Positions 54,981 to 63,282 of a stretch of DNA of 64,000 nucleotides are shown one piece after another; the stretch's first letter is position 1; each line of letters begins with the position of its first letter. The notes beneath the pieces are model-generated. The model searched no databases. It worked only from the letters and a program-made list of their open reading frames with translations, and was not told the DNA's origin. The translations under genes were made by a program, and so were the position numbers. The stretch comes from JALYRV01 sp040902895 (GTDB taxonomy: Bacteria > Acidobacteriota > Vicinamibacteria > Vicinamibacterales > SCN-69-37), in NCBI GenBank assembly GCA_040902895.1, contig JBBDWL010000099.1, positions 36,066 through 100,065 of the forward strand, in the 5' to 3' direction.

Positions 54981-55861
54981 ACGCACTGCTCCGGCGCGGG
55001 CGGATCGGCCGCGATCAGCCACTCGTAGACCGCCGTCGAAACGCGCGCGACCGCATCCATCCGCTTGCCGCTGTCGGGCTCGTGCTCGGTGAGCACCGCG
55101 AGCACGTATGGCTTGCGGCCGGCGACATAGATAATTCCGGCGTCGTGGGCGGCGGTGGAAATCTCGCCGGTCTTGTGCGCGACGCGTGCCTTCGCGCGGA
55201 TCTCGGGCGGCACTCCTGCCGGTATCCCCGATCGAAACTGCTGCGTGAAGAGAATCTCGAGCATGTCGCCCGTTGCGCGCTTCGAAACGCCCCACGATTC
55301 GTAGATGGCGCGGAAGAGGCGCACCAGGCCGTTGGCGGTGACGCGGTTGTTGATGCCGGCCTCGAACGCGAGATCGTCTTCGACGCCGCGCACCAGATCG
55401 ATGCCGTCGATGCTGGCGCCCGCGAGCGCCTCGCGCGCGGAGTCGATGCCGACGAGATCGATCAGCAGATTCGTCGCCAGGTTGCTGCTGGTGGCAATCA
55501 TGTGCGTCGCCAGCTCCGACAGCCTCATCGTCTTGCCCAGCGCCGCGTGCACGTCGGTGTTGCCGTCGCGTCCCTGCGATACGCGATACATCGTGCCGTC
55601 GACCGCGCTCGCGAAGCGGTTGCGCACGTGCAGCCGGCGGTGCGGCCCGAACCGCCGCTCGTCGATGGCCGCATAGAGCGCGTAGAGCACCGCGACCTTG
55701 ATCGTGCTGGCGGCGTGGCTCCAGCGATCGCCCTGATAGCTCCACGACATGGCGTGTTCATAGTCGTAGAGCGACACGGCGATCGAATCCGAGAACGAGT
55801 CGGCGGCAATGTCGTCGATCCGGCGGGTGAGCAGGGCGGGGTCGAGCGTGCGCGCGCGCAT
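54977..55861 (-). CDS. beta-lactamase-fold serine hydrolase, no signal peptide
   Basis: 294 residues of the penicillin-binding/class A beta-lactamase superfamily: SxxK nucleophile in HAASTIKVAVLYALYA (about 50), SxN in MIATSSNLATNLLIDLVG (about 124), and KTG in RVAHKTGEISTAAHDAGII (about 230). It resembles class A more than class C enzymes. Without a signal peptide it would be cytoplasmic, so it is unlikely to be a resistance enzyme as such; a peptidase or amide-forming role is possible. First of the three-gene cassette. Confidence 0.85.
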   Translation of the reverse strand: MRARTLDPALLTRRIDDIAADSFSDSIAVSLYDYEHAMSWSYQGDRWSHAASTIKVAVLYALYAAIDERRFGPHRRLHVRNRFASAVDGTMYRVSQGRDGNTDVHAALGKTMRLSELATHMIATSSNLATNLLIDLVGIDSAREALAGASIDGIDLVRGVEDDLAFEAGINNRVTANGLVRLFRAIYESWGVSKRATGDMLEILFTQQFRSGIPAGVPPEIRAKARVAHKTGEISTAAHDAGIIYVAGRKPYVLAVLTEHEPDSGKRMDAVARVSTAVYEWLIAADPPAPEQCV

Positions 55862-55936
55862 GAAGCCACGATCACAATAGCGCAGTCGCTAAGCTCAGCC
55901 GCTCGGCTCGGCGCGAATCTTGAAGTTCTCTCGGAC

Positions 55937-56533
55937 ATGGCTGAATCGATTGCGTGGCAATCCAATCTCGAAAGCGCGGTGGGCGAGGCGAAATTGAGCG
56001 GGAAGCAGGTTCTCCTCGACTTCAGCGCGGCCCCGATGTGAGCGGGCTGTGCTCGGCTGGATGCCGAGGTGTATTCATCGCCGTCAGTGCAGTCGCTGAT
56101 TGGCGAGCATTTCATTCCCGTGCGCGTGCACGTGAAGCAGAAGGATGAGTTCGCGCGGCTCGGGGCAAAGTACAGCGCGCAGTGGACGCCCACGACGCTG
56201 CTGATTGATGGCGACGGAACGGAGCGGCATCGGATGGAAGGGTTCCTGCCGCTCGAAGACTTCGCCAGTCAGCTGCTGCTCGGCCGCGCGCACGCGGCGC
56301 GCGCGGTGAGCAGCTTCGCGGAGGCGGAAGAGCGCTATCACGAGGTGATCGAGCGCTATCCGTTGACGGATGCCGCGGCCGAAGCGCAGTACTGGGCCGG
56401 CGTCTCGCGCTACAAGGCCACCGGCGATTTCCACGCGTTGATCGAGACCGCCAACGCGTTCGATGGGCGTTATCAGGATTCCACCTGGGCGAAGAAAGCG
56501 TCGGTGTGGAAGCAGAAGGAGGAAGCATCATGA
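55937..56533 (+). CDS. putative selenocysteine-containing thioredoxin-fold protein (in-frame TGA)
   Basis: Reading from ATG 55937, 34 codons (MAESIAWQSNLESAVGEAKL ... LLDFSAAPM) lead to TGA at 56039-56041, and the same frame continues open to the TGA at 56531-56533: AGCARLDAEVYSSPSVQSLI, FIPVRVHVKQKDEFARLGAK, WTPTTLLIDGDGTERHRMEG. TGA stands where a thioredoxin-like protein would have the first Cys of CxxC: reading it as selenocysteine gives M-U-A-G-C. The cis-Pro region is WTPTTLLID. A 6-bp stem with 5-nt loop begins 11 nt after TGA. The C-terminal 100 residues look TPR-like. Total 198 residues. Alternatives: a nonsense mutation or sequencing error. The stop overlaps the next start (ATGA). 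Sec insertion genes are not in the window. Confidence 0.75.
56052..56068 (+). promoter_or_regulatory. candidate bacterial SECIS hairpin
   Basis: CTCGGC (56052-56057), loop TGGAT (56058-56062), GCCGAG (56063-56068): a perfect 6-bp stem. The loop starts 16 nt after the TGA and has G in its second position, matching the published bacterial SECIS consensus (apical loop about 16-37 nt after UGA, G among the first two loop bases). The lower stem is weak. Confidence 0.6.
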
Positions 56534-56991
56534 GAGTGGTTTCGAGCACCGCCATCGCGTGCGCATTGGCCGCCTGTCTCGCCTGTGGAAAGAGCGGCGA
56601 GGAGGTGCCTCCGAATGAAACGCAGTCGGTGACGCCGCCGCAGGCCATGGCCACACCCGAGCGCGTGCAGGGCTGCCTGCGCGCCGGCGAAGCCAGCGGC
56701 ACGTTCGTGCTGACCGCCGGCGCCGCCGACACGAAGATGGGCGGCGCGGCTACGTATCAGCTGCTCGGCACGCCCGAAGCGCTGCAGCCGCACGTCGGCA
56801 AGCGCGTCGAAGTGACCGGCACGATCGTGTCGGAGCAGACGGCGCAATCGCGCGGCGCGACGATGCCGGCCGAAGAACGGGCAAAGGGCACGACAGGCAC
56901 GCCGACCGTGCAGTCGTCGACCGAGATCGAAGTCAAGCGGCTGCAGGTGTCCGGGGTGACGCCGGTTGCCGGAGAGTGCGGCGATCGCTAA
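56530..56991 (+). CDS. small lipoprotein with OB-fold-like domain
   Basis: 153 residues; ATG overlaps the stop of the putative selenoprotein. Signal and lipobox MRVVSSTAIACALAACLAC. The mature part GCLRAGEASGTFVLTAGAAD ... YQLLGTPEALQPHVGKRVEV looks like the DUF5818/OB-type (hydrolysis-adduct) beta-barrels that occur often in Acidobacteria lipoproteins, but I cannot name the family with certainty. No catalytic residues seen. Likely co-translated with the thioredoxin-like gene. Confidence 0.75.
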   Translation: MRVVSSTAIACALAACLACGKSGEEVPPNETQSVTPPQAMATPERVQGCLRAGEASGTFVLTAGAADTKMGGAATYQLLGTPEALQPHVGKRVEVTGTIVSEQTAQSRGATMPAEERAKGTTGTPTVQSSTEIEVKRLQVSGVTPVAGECGDR

Positions 56992-57028
56992 GACCAACCA
57001 TCGACGGCCGGCGCGCGTCTGAGGAGCC

Positions 57029-57655
57029 ATGCGCACACGCCTGCTGGCCATCCTTCTCGTCGCGGCTGCCGTCGCTCCGGCGTCGGTCGATCTTCTCGCA
57101 CAGAACAACGCGCGCGACCTCCAGCGCCTGATCAAGGCGCTGGAAGTCGAGCCGGGCATGACCGTCGGCGAGATTGGCGCGGGCTCGGGGGAGCTGACCG
57201 TGCTGATGGCCGGACACGTAGGCGCAGCCGGCAAAGTGCTCTCGACCGAGCTGAACGAAGCCCGCCTCGCCGACATCAGGAAAGCTGTCGCCGCCGCCTC
57301 GCGTCAGAACGTTACCGTGCTCGAGGCGGGCGTCGAGACCACGAATCTTCCTGCGGCGTGCTGCGACGCGATCTTCATGCGCAACGTCTATCACCACTTT
57401 TCGAATCCGGCGGCGATCAATCGAAGCCTGCTTGCGGCGCTCGAACCGGGCGGCCGCATCGCGGTGATCGATTTTGCGCCGCGCGGTGGTGCGGATGCGG
57501 CCACGCCGGCCGAGCGTTCGGACGACCCCACGCACGGCGTGCGTCCCGAGACGGTGGCGCGCGAGCTCGAAGCCGCGGGGTTCGTGCGAGTCAGCGTCGA
57601 CGAGCCGGGAAGTTCTCAGGATGGCTTCATGGTGGTGATGCGAAAGCCGGCGTAA
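57029..57655 (+). CDS. class I SAM-dependent methyltransferase with signal peptide
   Basis: 208 residues. Signal-like N-terminus MRTRLLAILLVAAAVAPASV...LAQ. Then a Rossmann methyltransferase: motif I VGEIGAGSGELTVLMA (about 48), acidic motif LSTELNEARL, AACCDAIFMRNVYHHF (motif IV) and PGGRIAVIDFAP. All SAM-binding motifs are intact, which is unusual for an apparently exported protein, since SAM is cytoplasmic. GAGGAGCC precedes the ATG. Substrate unknown. Confidence 0.85.
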   Translation: MRTRLLAILLVAAAVAPASVDLLAQNNARDLQRLIKALEVEPGMTVGEIGAGSGELTVLMAGHVGAAGKVLSTELNEARLADIRKAVAAASRQNVTVLEAGVETTNLPAACCDAIFMRNVYHHFSNPAAINRSLLAALEPGGRIAVIDFAPRGGADAATPAERSDDPTHGVRPETVARELEAAGFVRVSVDEPGSSQDGFMVVMRKPA

Positions 57656-57718
57656 CACCCGGATCGCCCTGCTTCATTCCTCTCTGCCGGGCGATTCCGA
57701 CCGGCGTGGGAGGACACC

Positions 57719-58261
57719 ATGACCGTTCGCCGCGTCGCCGCTGCCTCGCTTCTCTTTACCGCCCTTGCCGCGCCCGCATCGGCGCAGCAGCCCGAGACCT
57801 CGCGCGAGCTGCGCGGTCAGCTCTGGGCGTCAATCAACAGTGCAGGACTGCAGAACACGCTCGAGCTCTCGTGGACGCGTCCGGCGTCCACCTCGACCCA
57901 TCCGCTGCTCGCGGGCGCGCATTTCGGCGCCGGTATCGTCCACGCGCTGACGCCCACGCAGATGCGCCTGGGCGGCTGGGTCGAATACTCGCCCCTCTCG
58001 ATTCTCGACGTTCGCGCCGGCGTCGACCCGTCCGTGTATTTCGGAACGTTCAACTCGCTTCAGGGTTTCGATGCCTATGCGGATCCGTTCGACACAGACG
58101 CGCGGAAGGCCCGTGCGATTGCGATTCGTGAATTTGCCGGTTCGCGTTTCGGACTGCCGCGCCCGAAGCTCACGCTCGTGGTGGCGCGCTATCTGGACGA
58201 TCCATCCAAGGAAGGGCAGTGGACGGTGGCGGCCGCCATTGGCTTCAGGTCGCGCCGCTAA
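57719..58261 (+). CDS. secreted hypothetical protein
   Basis: 180 residues with signal peptide MTVRRVAAASLLFTALAAPASAQQ. The mature part alternates polar and hydrophobic residues (ELRGQLWASINSAGLQ, QMRLGGWVEYSPLSILDVRA, KLTLVVARYLDD) and ends with QWTVAAAIGFRSRR, compatible with a small outer-membrane or periplasmic beta structure. No family recognised. GGGAGG ribosome-binding site. Convergent overlap of stops with the gene on the other strand at 58258. Confidence 0.65.
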   Translation: MTVRRVAAASLLFTALAAPASAQQPETSRELRGQLWASINSAGLQNTLELSWTRPASTSTHPLLAGAHFGAGIVHALTPTQMRLGGWVEYSPLSILDVRAGVDPSVYFGTFNSLQGFDAYADPFDTDARKARAIAIREFAGSRFGLPRPKLTLVVARYLDDPSKEGQWTVAAAIGFRSRR

Positions 58262-58572
58262 TCGGTGTCGGTGCGGCGGGCGATTCGCCGTTCGAGCAAG
58301 CTGACGATCGGGCGCACCGCGGCGGAGGCAGCCGGTCCTTCCTTCGCCGCAATGTCGCGCACGGTCGTCAGCCGCGTGTAGACCTCGAGCTGATTCGCGC
58401 CCGCGCCGGTGTTGTTGCCGTTTGCTTCAAGGGCCCGCGCCAGGGCCGCATCCAGATTGAGGAGCGCCGCTCGAAGGTCCAGGCTCAAGCCGCTGCCGGC
58501 GGCCCGAGGCGAAACCACCCTGATGGCCTCGCGCGCTTTTGCCATGACCTCCTTGACCGGCGGCCGTTTCAC
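58258..58572 (-). CDS. small hypothetical protein
   Basis: 104 residues, helical, no signal peptide or cysteine. Segment DLRAALLNLDAALARALEAN and VYTRLTTVRDIAAKEG look like amphipathic helices. No family recognised. It overlaps the convergent secreted-protein gene by 4 bp at the stops. Confidence 0.5.
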   Translation of the reverse strand: MKRPPVKEVMAKAREAIRVVSPRAAGSGLSLDLRAALLNLDAALARALEANGNNTGAGANQLEVYTRLTTVRDIAAKEGPAASAAVRPIVSLLERRIARRTDTD

Positions 58573-58672
58573 CGAATCCCCTCCGAGCCGGGCCGTTACA
58601 TCTTCAATGCCAGCCTCAGGATCGGCCGAGTTTGGTACGCCAGGGTACGGTTGTTGCTAACTTATAGAGCGT

Positions 58673-58879
58673 ATGGCCCCTCGCCGCCGCGCGCTCCGTG
58701 ACCATCAGGACGCCCGCCCCATTGTCGCCTCCGCGCAAGCCGCCCTGCGCGACGCGGAACAGGCCGCCTCTGCGGCTCGCAAGGGCCTCAGGCGGCATTT
58801 CGAGAAAGAAGCGTACGACCGTGTGATTACCAACCGCGGCAGCGCACCCTCAGAATCGTCAGAATCGGCCTCCAGCTAG
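58673..58879 (+). CDS. small basic helical ORF
   Basis: 68 residues (MAPRRRALRDHQDARPIVAS ... ASAARKGLRRHFEKEAYDRV) with a basic N-terminal half and Ser/Glu tail from a short CAGAATCGTCAGAATCGG direct repeat. Divergent from the gene at 58258-58572; TAACTTAT just upstream could be a -10. Weak candidate; may be noncoding. Confidence 0.4.
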   Translation: MAPRRRALRDHQDARPIVASAQAALRDAEQAASAARKGLRRHFEKEAYDRVITNRGSAPSESSESASS

Positions 58880-59631
58880 TTCTCCGCAGTTTCAGGTTCG
58901 ACGACGGCGGCAGGCGTGCGCTTGTCGATCTTCCGCGCCGGCACGCCGGCATAGATGCTGTCGGCGTCGAGTGTCGATCCTTTCAAGACGACGCTCAACG
59001 CGCCGATCTGGCAGCGTTCGCCGGCTTCGACGTTGATGCCGACCATGCTTCCCAGACCGACCGTTACGAACCGTCCGAGCTTTACCCGTCCTGTCTTCAC
59101 CAGCCCACGCTCGACGGTATGGCCGGACAGATGCACGCTTTCGCCGATCACGACGCCGTTGCCGAACTCGAGCATGTTGTGATCGGAAATCGAGAGGCTG
59201 TTGATGTGCACGCCGCGCCCGATGCGCGCGCCGTTCCACCGCATGTAGGCCGTCCACAGCGGCGATGAGCGGAAGACGGTGCCGACGAGCACGCGCACGA
59301 TGTGGGTCGACGCCATGTAGCGTACCCAGTTCATCAGCGGCCAATCGAGATCGCGGAGGGCCATCTGGCGATCCGGTTCCGTCCGCCATCCGAACGCGCG
59401 CGTCGACAGCGCGGATAACCTCGCGAATGAGATCGCAAACACCAGATACGCCGGCACCAGCGTCGTCGCCACGATGACGGGGCGAAGCAGCGGGAAATCG
59501 GGAATGGCCCATGTGAGCGTCCACGTCCAGAAAAGGAACGCGGGCAGCACGGAGAGGCCAAAGACGAGGCTCTCTACGGCGATGACCGAAAGGATGGTCC
59601 AGACGACGCGTCCGGTTTGCGCGGGGGTCAC
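58876..59631 (-). CDS. membrane-anchored hexapeptide-repeat acyltransferase-like protein
   Basis: 251 residues from GTG 59631. Two N-terminal TMs (VVWTILSVIAVESLVFGLSV; PLLRPVIVATTLVPAYLVFAI) and a C-terminal left-handed beta-helix: MRWNGARIGRGVHINSLSIS, DHNMLEFGNGVVIGESVHLS, KLGRFVTVGLGSMVGINVEA, ending IYAGVPARKI. This layout matches the C-terminal acyltransferase-like domain of Pls/NRPS-like amino-acid-polymer synthetases and related stand-alone proteins. The substrate is unknown. Alternative starts upstream lack homology. Confidence 0.82.
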   Translation of the reverse strand: MTPAQTGRVVWTILSVIAVESLVFGLSVLPAFLFWTWTLTWAIPDFPLLRPVIVATTLVPAYLVFAISFARLSALSTRAFGWRTEPDRQMALRDLDWPLMNWVRYMASTHIVRVLVGTVFRSSPLWTAYMRWNGARIGRGVHINSLSISDHNMLEFGNGVVIGESVHLSGHTVERGLVKTGRVKLGRFVTVGLGSMVGINVEAGERCQIGALSVVLKGSTLDADSIYAGVPARKIDKRTPAAVVEPETAEN

Positions 59632-59690
59632 GGGCGAGACGCTACCACAGGGAGAGACACGCGCGACTTCACGCGCGCGACCTGGGGCGA

Positions 59691-59696
59691 TAGAAT
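59691..59696 (+). promoter_or_regulatory. TAGAAT -10 element, probably leaderless gene
   Basis: TAGAAT (context GCGATAGAATCGC) ends 7 nt before ATG 59704; transcription would begin at about 59703. Same motif and spacing as at 47050. Confidence 0.5.
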
Positions 59697-59703
59697 CGCT
59701 TCT

Positions 59704-60168
59704 ATGGCTGTACGGATCGGATTCGTGTGCATGATCGCGGCTGCGTTCGCCTCGACCGCGCGCGCACAGACCGTCGACTTCACTGTGATTACTGCGGTGC
59801 GGGCAGGGGGTCTCGAGGGCGCGACGAATACCACGATCGCTGACTACGTCTATACCGTCGATCCGCTCAGCCGCGGAATCACCATGGCAGGCGCCGCGTT
59901 CAGCGTCCCGTCCACGCACGATCGGCTTTCACTTGTGGCCGCCGGCGTGATTACTCCGGCAGGGGGCGTCGGCGCCGGTGCAACCGGACGGATCGGCCGC
60001 GGATTTGGCGTGACTGCCGGCGTCGCGTGGTTATTCGTAAACGCGCCGAAGAACGGCAAGGGTATCGGCGATGTCCCCGACAACCTGACCGATCCCGATC
60101 CGTTCGAGATGGGCGTCGCGCGCACGTGGTTCGTCGGCGCGAGCTATACATGTGGCCGGGACCGCTGA
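59704..60168 (+). CDS. secreted hypothetical protein
   Basis: 154 residues; signal peptide MAVRIGFVCMIAAAFASTARAQ. The mature part is Gly/Val-rich with alternating beta pattern (ITMAGAAFSVPSTHDRLSLV, GRIGRGFGVTAGVAWLFVNA, VARTWFVGASYTCG), consistent with a small beta-barrel. No family recognised. No ribosome-binding site, fitting a leaderless message from the element at 59691. Confidence 0.6.
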   Translation: MAVRIGFVCMIAAAFASTARAQTVDFTVITAVRAGGLEGATNTTIADYVYTVDPLSRGITMAGAAFSVPSTHDRLSLVAAGVITPAGGVGAGATGRIGRGFGVTAGVAWLFVNAPKNGKGIGDVPDNLTDPDPFEMGVARTWFVGASYTCGRDR

Positions 60169-60177
60169 CGGCAGGAG

Positions 60178-61734
60178 TCACCGAGATTCGGTCTTGCCAG
60201 TTGCTGTCGACGCTCGCGCAACAGCGGCGACTGCGGCGGTCAGGTCGGCGGAATCAAGCGGTTTGGTGACATGCGCCTGGAAGCCCGCCGCAAGGATGCG
60301 ACTCCGATCCTCGGCGCGTGCAAAGCCCGTGAGCGCTATCACCGGAAGAAACCCGCCGTGTTCTGCCTCGTGCCGGCGAATGTGACGCACCAGCGCGTAT
60401 CCGTCCTCGTCGGGGAGTCTGATATCGCTGACGAGCACATCGGGGCGGTCTCCATGGCGCACGAGCTCGAGCGCTTCAGCGGCCGATGCGACAGCGGTGA
60501 CGCTGGCGCCCGCCTCGGTGAGCACCAGCGTTGTCAGCGCGCGTCCATCGGCCCCGTCGTCAACGACGACAATTTGCAAATGATCGAGCCGCTGCACGCG
60601 CGGCTGCGGTGAATTGAGAGACGTCGCGGATAGTCGCTCGAGCGCGGACCATCGCTCGACCGGCGCGGCGGTGAGAATCGGCAGGCGAGCGATGAAGGTG
60701 GATCCAAGCCCCTCGCCTTCACTCGCCGCACGAACGGTGCCCCCGTGCAGCTCCACGAGATGCCGCACGATGGCCAGGCCGAGACCGAGGCCATGCTGGC
60801 GCGACATCGCGCGGCCCGCCTGACGATAGCGTTCGAATATGTGTGGCAGAAAACCAGCGCGGATCCCCTGACCGGTGTCGACGACTTTGATCTCCACCGC
60901 TGCCCCGACGAGTTCGATTGACACCGCCACACGCCCACCGTCTGGCGTGAACTTGATCGCATTCGTCAGCAGGTTCCCGATCACCTGCTGCAAGCGGGCG
61001 GGGTCGCCGTTGACCACGTCGTCGAAAGAGGGATCAGCGGTCAACGTCAGGTCGATCTGCCTGGCCGCGGCCATCGGTTCGACGACGTCGAGTGTCGTCT
61101 GCGTCACGGCAACCAGGTCCACTGGCTGAAACGTGAGGTTCATCGTGCCGGCGATGATGCGCGACATGTCGAGGAGGTCGTCGATGATCACCGTCAGGGA
61201 CGCGGCGTTGCGTTCGATGGCCGCGATGGCATGCGCGGTCCGCGCCGCCGGCAACTGTCCGGAGGCAAGCATCCGCGCCCATCCGAGCACCGCATTGAGC
61301 GGCGTGCGCAGCTCGTGCGACACCATGGCGATGAAGTCGTCCTTGAGATGATTGGCCCGGTCGGCTTCTTCGGCCAGTGCCTGTGACCGGAGGTTCGCGA
61401 CGATGAGGTGCTCGTTCGCCTCCCGAAGCTGAGTCATGAGCGCATCGAGCTCGGAGCGGGCCTGGGCGGCCTCCTCGCGCGCGCGAACCGCCTCTTCACG
61501 AAGCGCAGCGGCGTCGTCACGCACGTCGACCGCCTCTTCGCGGCGGGCAGCGGCGTCTTCACGTGCGTCGCCTGCCTCTTCACGACGCGCAACAGCGTGT
61601 TCACGCGCGTCCCCCGCGTCCTCGCGCGCCGAGACGGCGGACTCCCGCGAGTGCAGAAGGTCGTCGCGCGAAGGCTCCGGCGCCTTCGCGGGCACCTTTC
61701 GATGACGCGCCGATTTGGTATCCCGTTTACCCAT
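60178..61734 (-). CDS. hybrid sensor histidine kinase with long heptad-repeat coiled coil
   Basis: 518 residues. Residues 25-100 form a near-perfect 7-residue repeat (AREDAGD, AREHAVA, RREEAGD, AREDAAA, RREEAVD ...), a charged coiled coil. Then HisKA (AMVSHELRTPLNAVLGWARM, about 137), HATPase_c (LLTNAIKFTPDGG; GLGLGLAIVRHLVELHGG) and a C-terminal receiver with IVVVDDGADGR, Asp in VLVSDIRLPDEDGY and Lys in AHVTKPLDSA. No TM or PAS domain, so sensing probably comes through partner proteins on the coiled coil. It follows the KaiC-like gene by 8 bp. Confidence 0.92.
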   Translation of the reverse strand: MGKRDTKSARHRKVPAKAPEPSRDDLLHSRESAVSAREDAGDAREHAVARREEAGDAREDAAARREEAVDVRDDAAALREEAVRAREEAAQARSELDALMTQLREANEHLIVANLRSQALAEEADRANHLKDDFIAMVSHELRTPLNAVLGWARMLASGQLPAARTAHAIAAIERNAASLTVIIDDLLDMSRIIAGTMNLTFQPVDLVAVTQTTLDVVEPMAAARQIDLTLTADPSFDDVVNGDPARLQQVIGNLLTNAIKFTPDGGRVAVSIELVGAAVEIKVVDTGQGIRAGFLPHIFERYRQAGRAMSRQHGLGLGLAIVRHLVELHGGTVRAASEGEGLGSTFIARLPILTAAPVERWSALERLSATSLNSPQPRVQRLDHLQIVVVDDGADGRALTTLVLTEAGASVTAVASAAEALELVRHGDRPDVLVSDIRLPDEDGYALVRHIRRHEAEHGGFLPVIALTGFARAEDRSRILAAGFQAHVTKPLDSADLTAAVAAVARASTATGKTESR

Positions 61735-61742
61735 GCCAACCC

Positions 61743-63278
61743 TCAGCCTGATGACGGCGTCTTCCGGCGTGTCTTGCGACCGGCGGGCGCGCGTTCAGCG
61801 CCCGCGCGCGCAACTGGGTGGCCCGTCAGCAACGCGTCGTAGTTCCCCAGCGCGTCGCCGATCGCGATGCCGTCCTCGGTGATTTCGAAGGCGCGCAGCT
61901 CCTTGCTGTGTCCGCTGCCGCGCACTTTCACGACCGCCATGACGCGCCGCAGTTCACCTTTCAACTCGATATAGCGCTGCATGATGATCGTATCGGTCAG
62001 GAACGCTGTTCCGTGTGGGCTGAAGCGGAGATCGACGTAGCTGTCCTCCAGCTCCGCCGTCAACATGAGCGTGATCCCCATTCCCGTCAGCACCGCGACC
62101 ATCCGATAGAGCGACTCGCGGAAGTCTTCGCGGAACGTAGGCGCCAGCGCGAGTTCGAAACCAGAGAGCGAGTCGATGACCACCCGGCGCGCCTTGAACG
62201 CATGAATCGCCGTGACGATGTCGTGGAGCGTTTCGTCGATCGACAGATCCAGCGGGCGTGTATGAATGATACCCACCTTCCGATCGCGCACCATCTGTTC
62301 GAACTCGTCGCCGCCCTGGGCTGTCTCCGAGTATTCACTGGGACGCTTCTCGAACACCGCGATGATGCCGGGCTCGTCGTGCCGGGCGCCCTCCATGATG
62401 AAGTTCGTCGCCAGGACGCTCTTGCCGGAGCCGGAAGGACCCGCGACCAGCACGGAGTGTCCGGCCGGGATGCCGCCGCCGAGCATGTCATCCACCTTCC
62501 TGACGCCGATCGACAGACGGTCGGGTGACGCGTTTTTCTTCGATCGCGTCCCGCTCGACTTCTCCCGGGGACCGACGATCATCCGCGGGAACACCTGCAT
62601 CCCGTCGCTCGTGATGCGGAACGTATGCAGTCCGGGAATGGGCGCCTGTCCCCGCAGCTTCATGACCTGGATCTTGCGAACCATCGAATTCCGATCCAGG
62701 CTCTGATAGAGCCAGAGCAGTCCGTCCGCGACGGTAAAGACCGGGTTCTGCTCCACCTCCGGGGCGAGATACTCGCCGATGAGAAACGTGGTCGCCTCCC
62801 ATCCCGTCAGCCGTACGGCGAGCTGTTGCACGAAGTGCTGCAGGTCGAGCGCGGCATCGTCGGCCCGCCCGGCCGCCTGCACAACCGAGCGAAAGGAATC
62901 GACGACCACCACGCGAGGGTTCGTCGCTTCGACTTCCTGAACGATGCGCGCCAGGAGCTGGTCCAACCTGCCGTTGACGATGTCCTGGCTGAGATTCACG
63001 TAACGGACCGACTCGTTCACGCGGGCGAGATCGAAAAAGGCGAACTGTTGCTGATACCGCAGCATCTTCAGCGGCGGTTCGCCGGCCACGGTGATATACA
63101 GCGCGGGACGATCGGGGCCGGAGAGCGTAAACATGATCTGCTGCGCCAGCGTCGTCTTCCCGGCGCCGGGCGCGCCGGCAATGAGGTTGAAAGAAAACTC
63201 CGGCAGGCCTCCACCGAGGATCTCGTCGAGCCCTGGAACCCCCGTGGGCAAGCGGCGGATCGTAACCTTGTCCGGCAT
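61743..63278 (-). CDS. KaiC-like double-domain RecA-family ATPase
   Basis: 511 residues from ATG 63278. Two KaiC domains in tandem: the first has GVPGLDEILGGGLPEF and Walker A AGAPGAGKTTLA, the second GVRKVDDMLGGGIPAGHS and AGPSGSGKSVLA; Walker B-like strands VVVVDSFRSVV and RVVIDSLSGFEL. Length and layout fit the circadian-type KaiC family, widely used in non-cyanobacteria for stress signalling. The C-terminal basic tail (RAPAGRKTRRKTPSSG) is extra. No KaiA or KaiB nearby. Linked to the downstream hybrid kinase, a KaiC-to-SasA-like output path is inferred. Confidence 0.92.
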   Translation of the reverse strand: MPDKVTIRRLPTGVPGLDEILGGGLPEFSFNLIAGAPGAGKTTLAQQIMFTLSGPDRPALYITVAGEPPLKMLRYQQQFAFFDLARVNESVRYVNLSQDIVNGRLDQLLARIVQEVEATNPRVVVVDSFRSVVQAAGRADDAALDLQHFVQQLAVRLTGWEATTFLIGEYLAPEVEQNPVFTVADGLLWLYQSLDRNSMVRKIQVMKLRGQAPIPGLHTFRITSDGMQVFPRMIVGPREKSSGTRSKKNASPDRLSIGVRKVDDMLGGGIPAGHSVLVAGPSGSGKSVLATNFIMEGARHDEPGIIAVFEKRPSEYSETAQGGDEFEQMVRDRKVGIIHTRPLDLSIDETLHDIVTAIHAFKARRVVIDSLSGFELALAPTFREDFRESLYRMVAVLTGMGITLMLTAELEDSYVDLRFSPHGTAFLTDTIIMQRYIELKGELRRVMAVVKVRGSGHSKELRAFEITEDGIAIGDALGNYDALLTGHPVARAGAERAPAGRKTRRKTPSSG

Positions 63279-63282
63279 GGTC

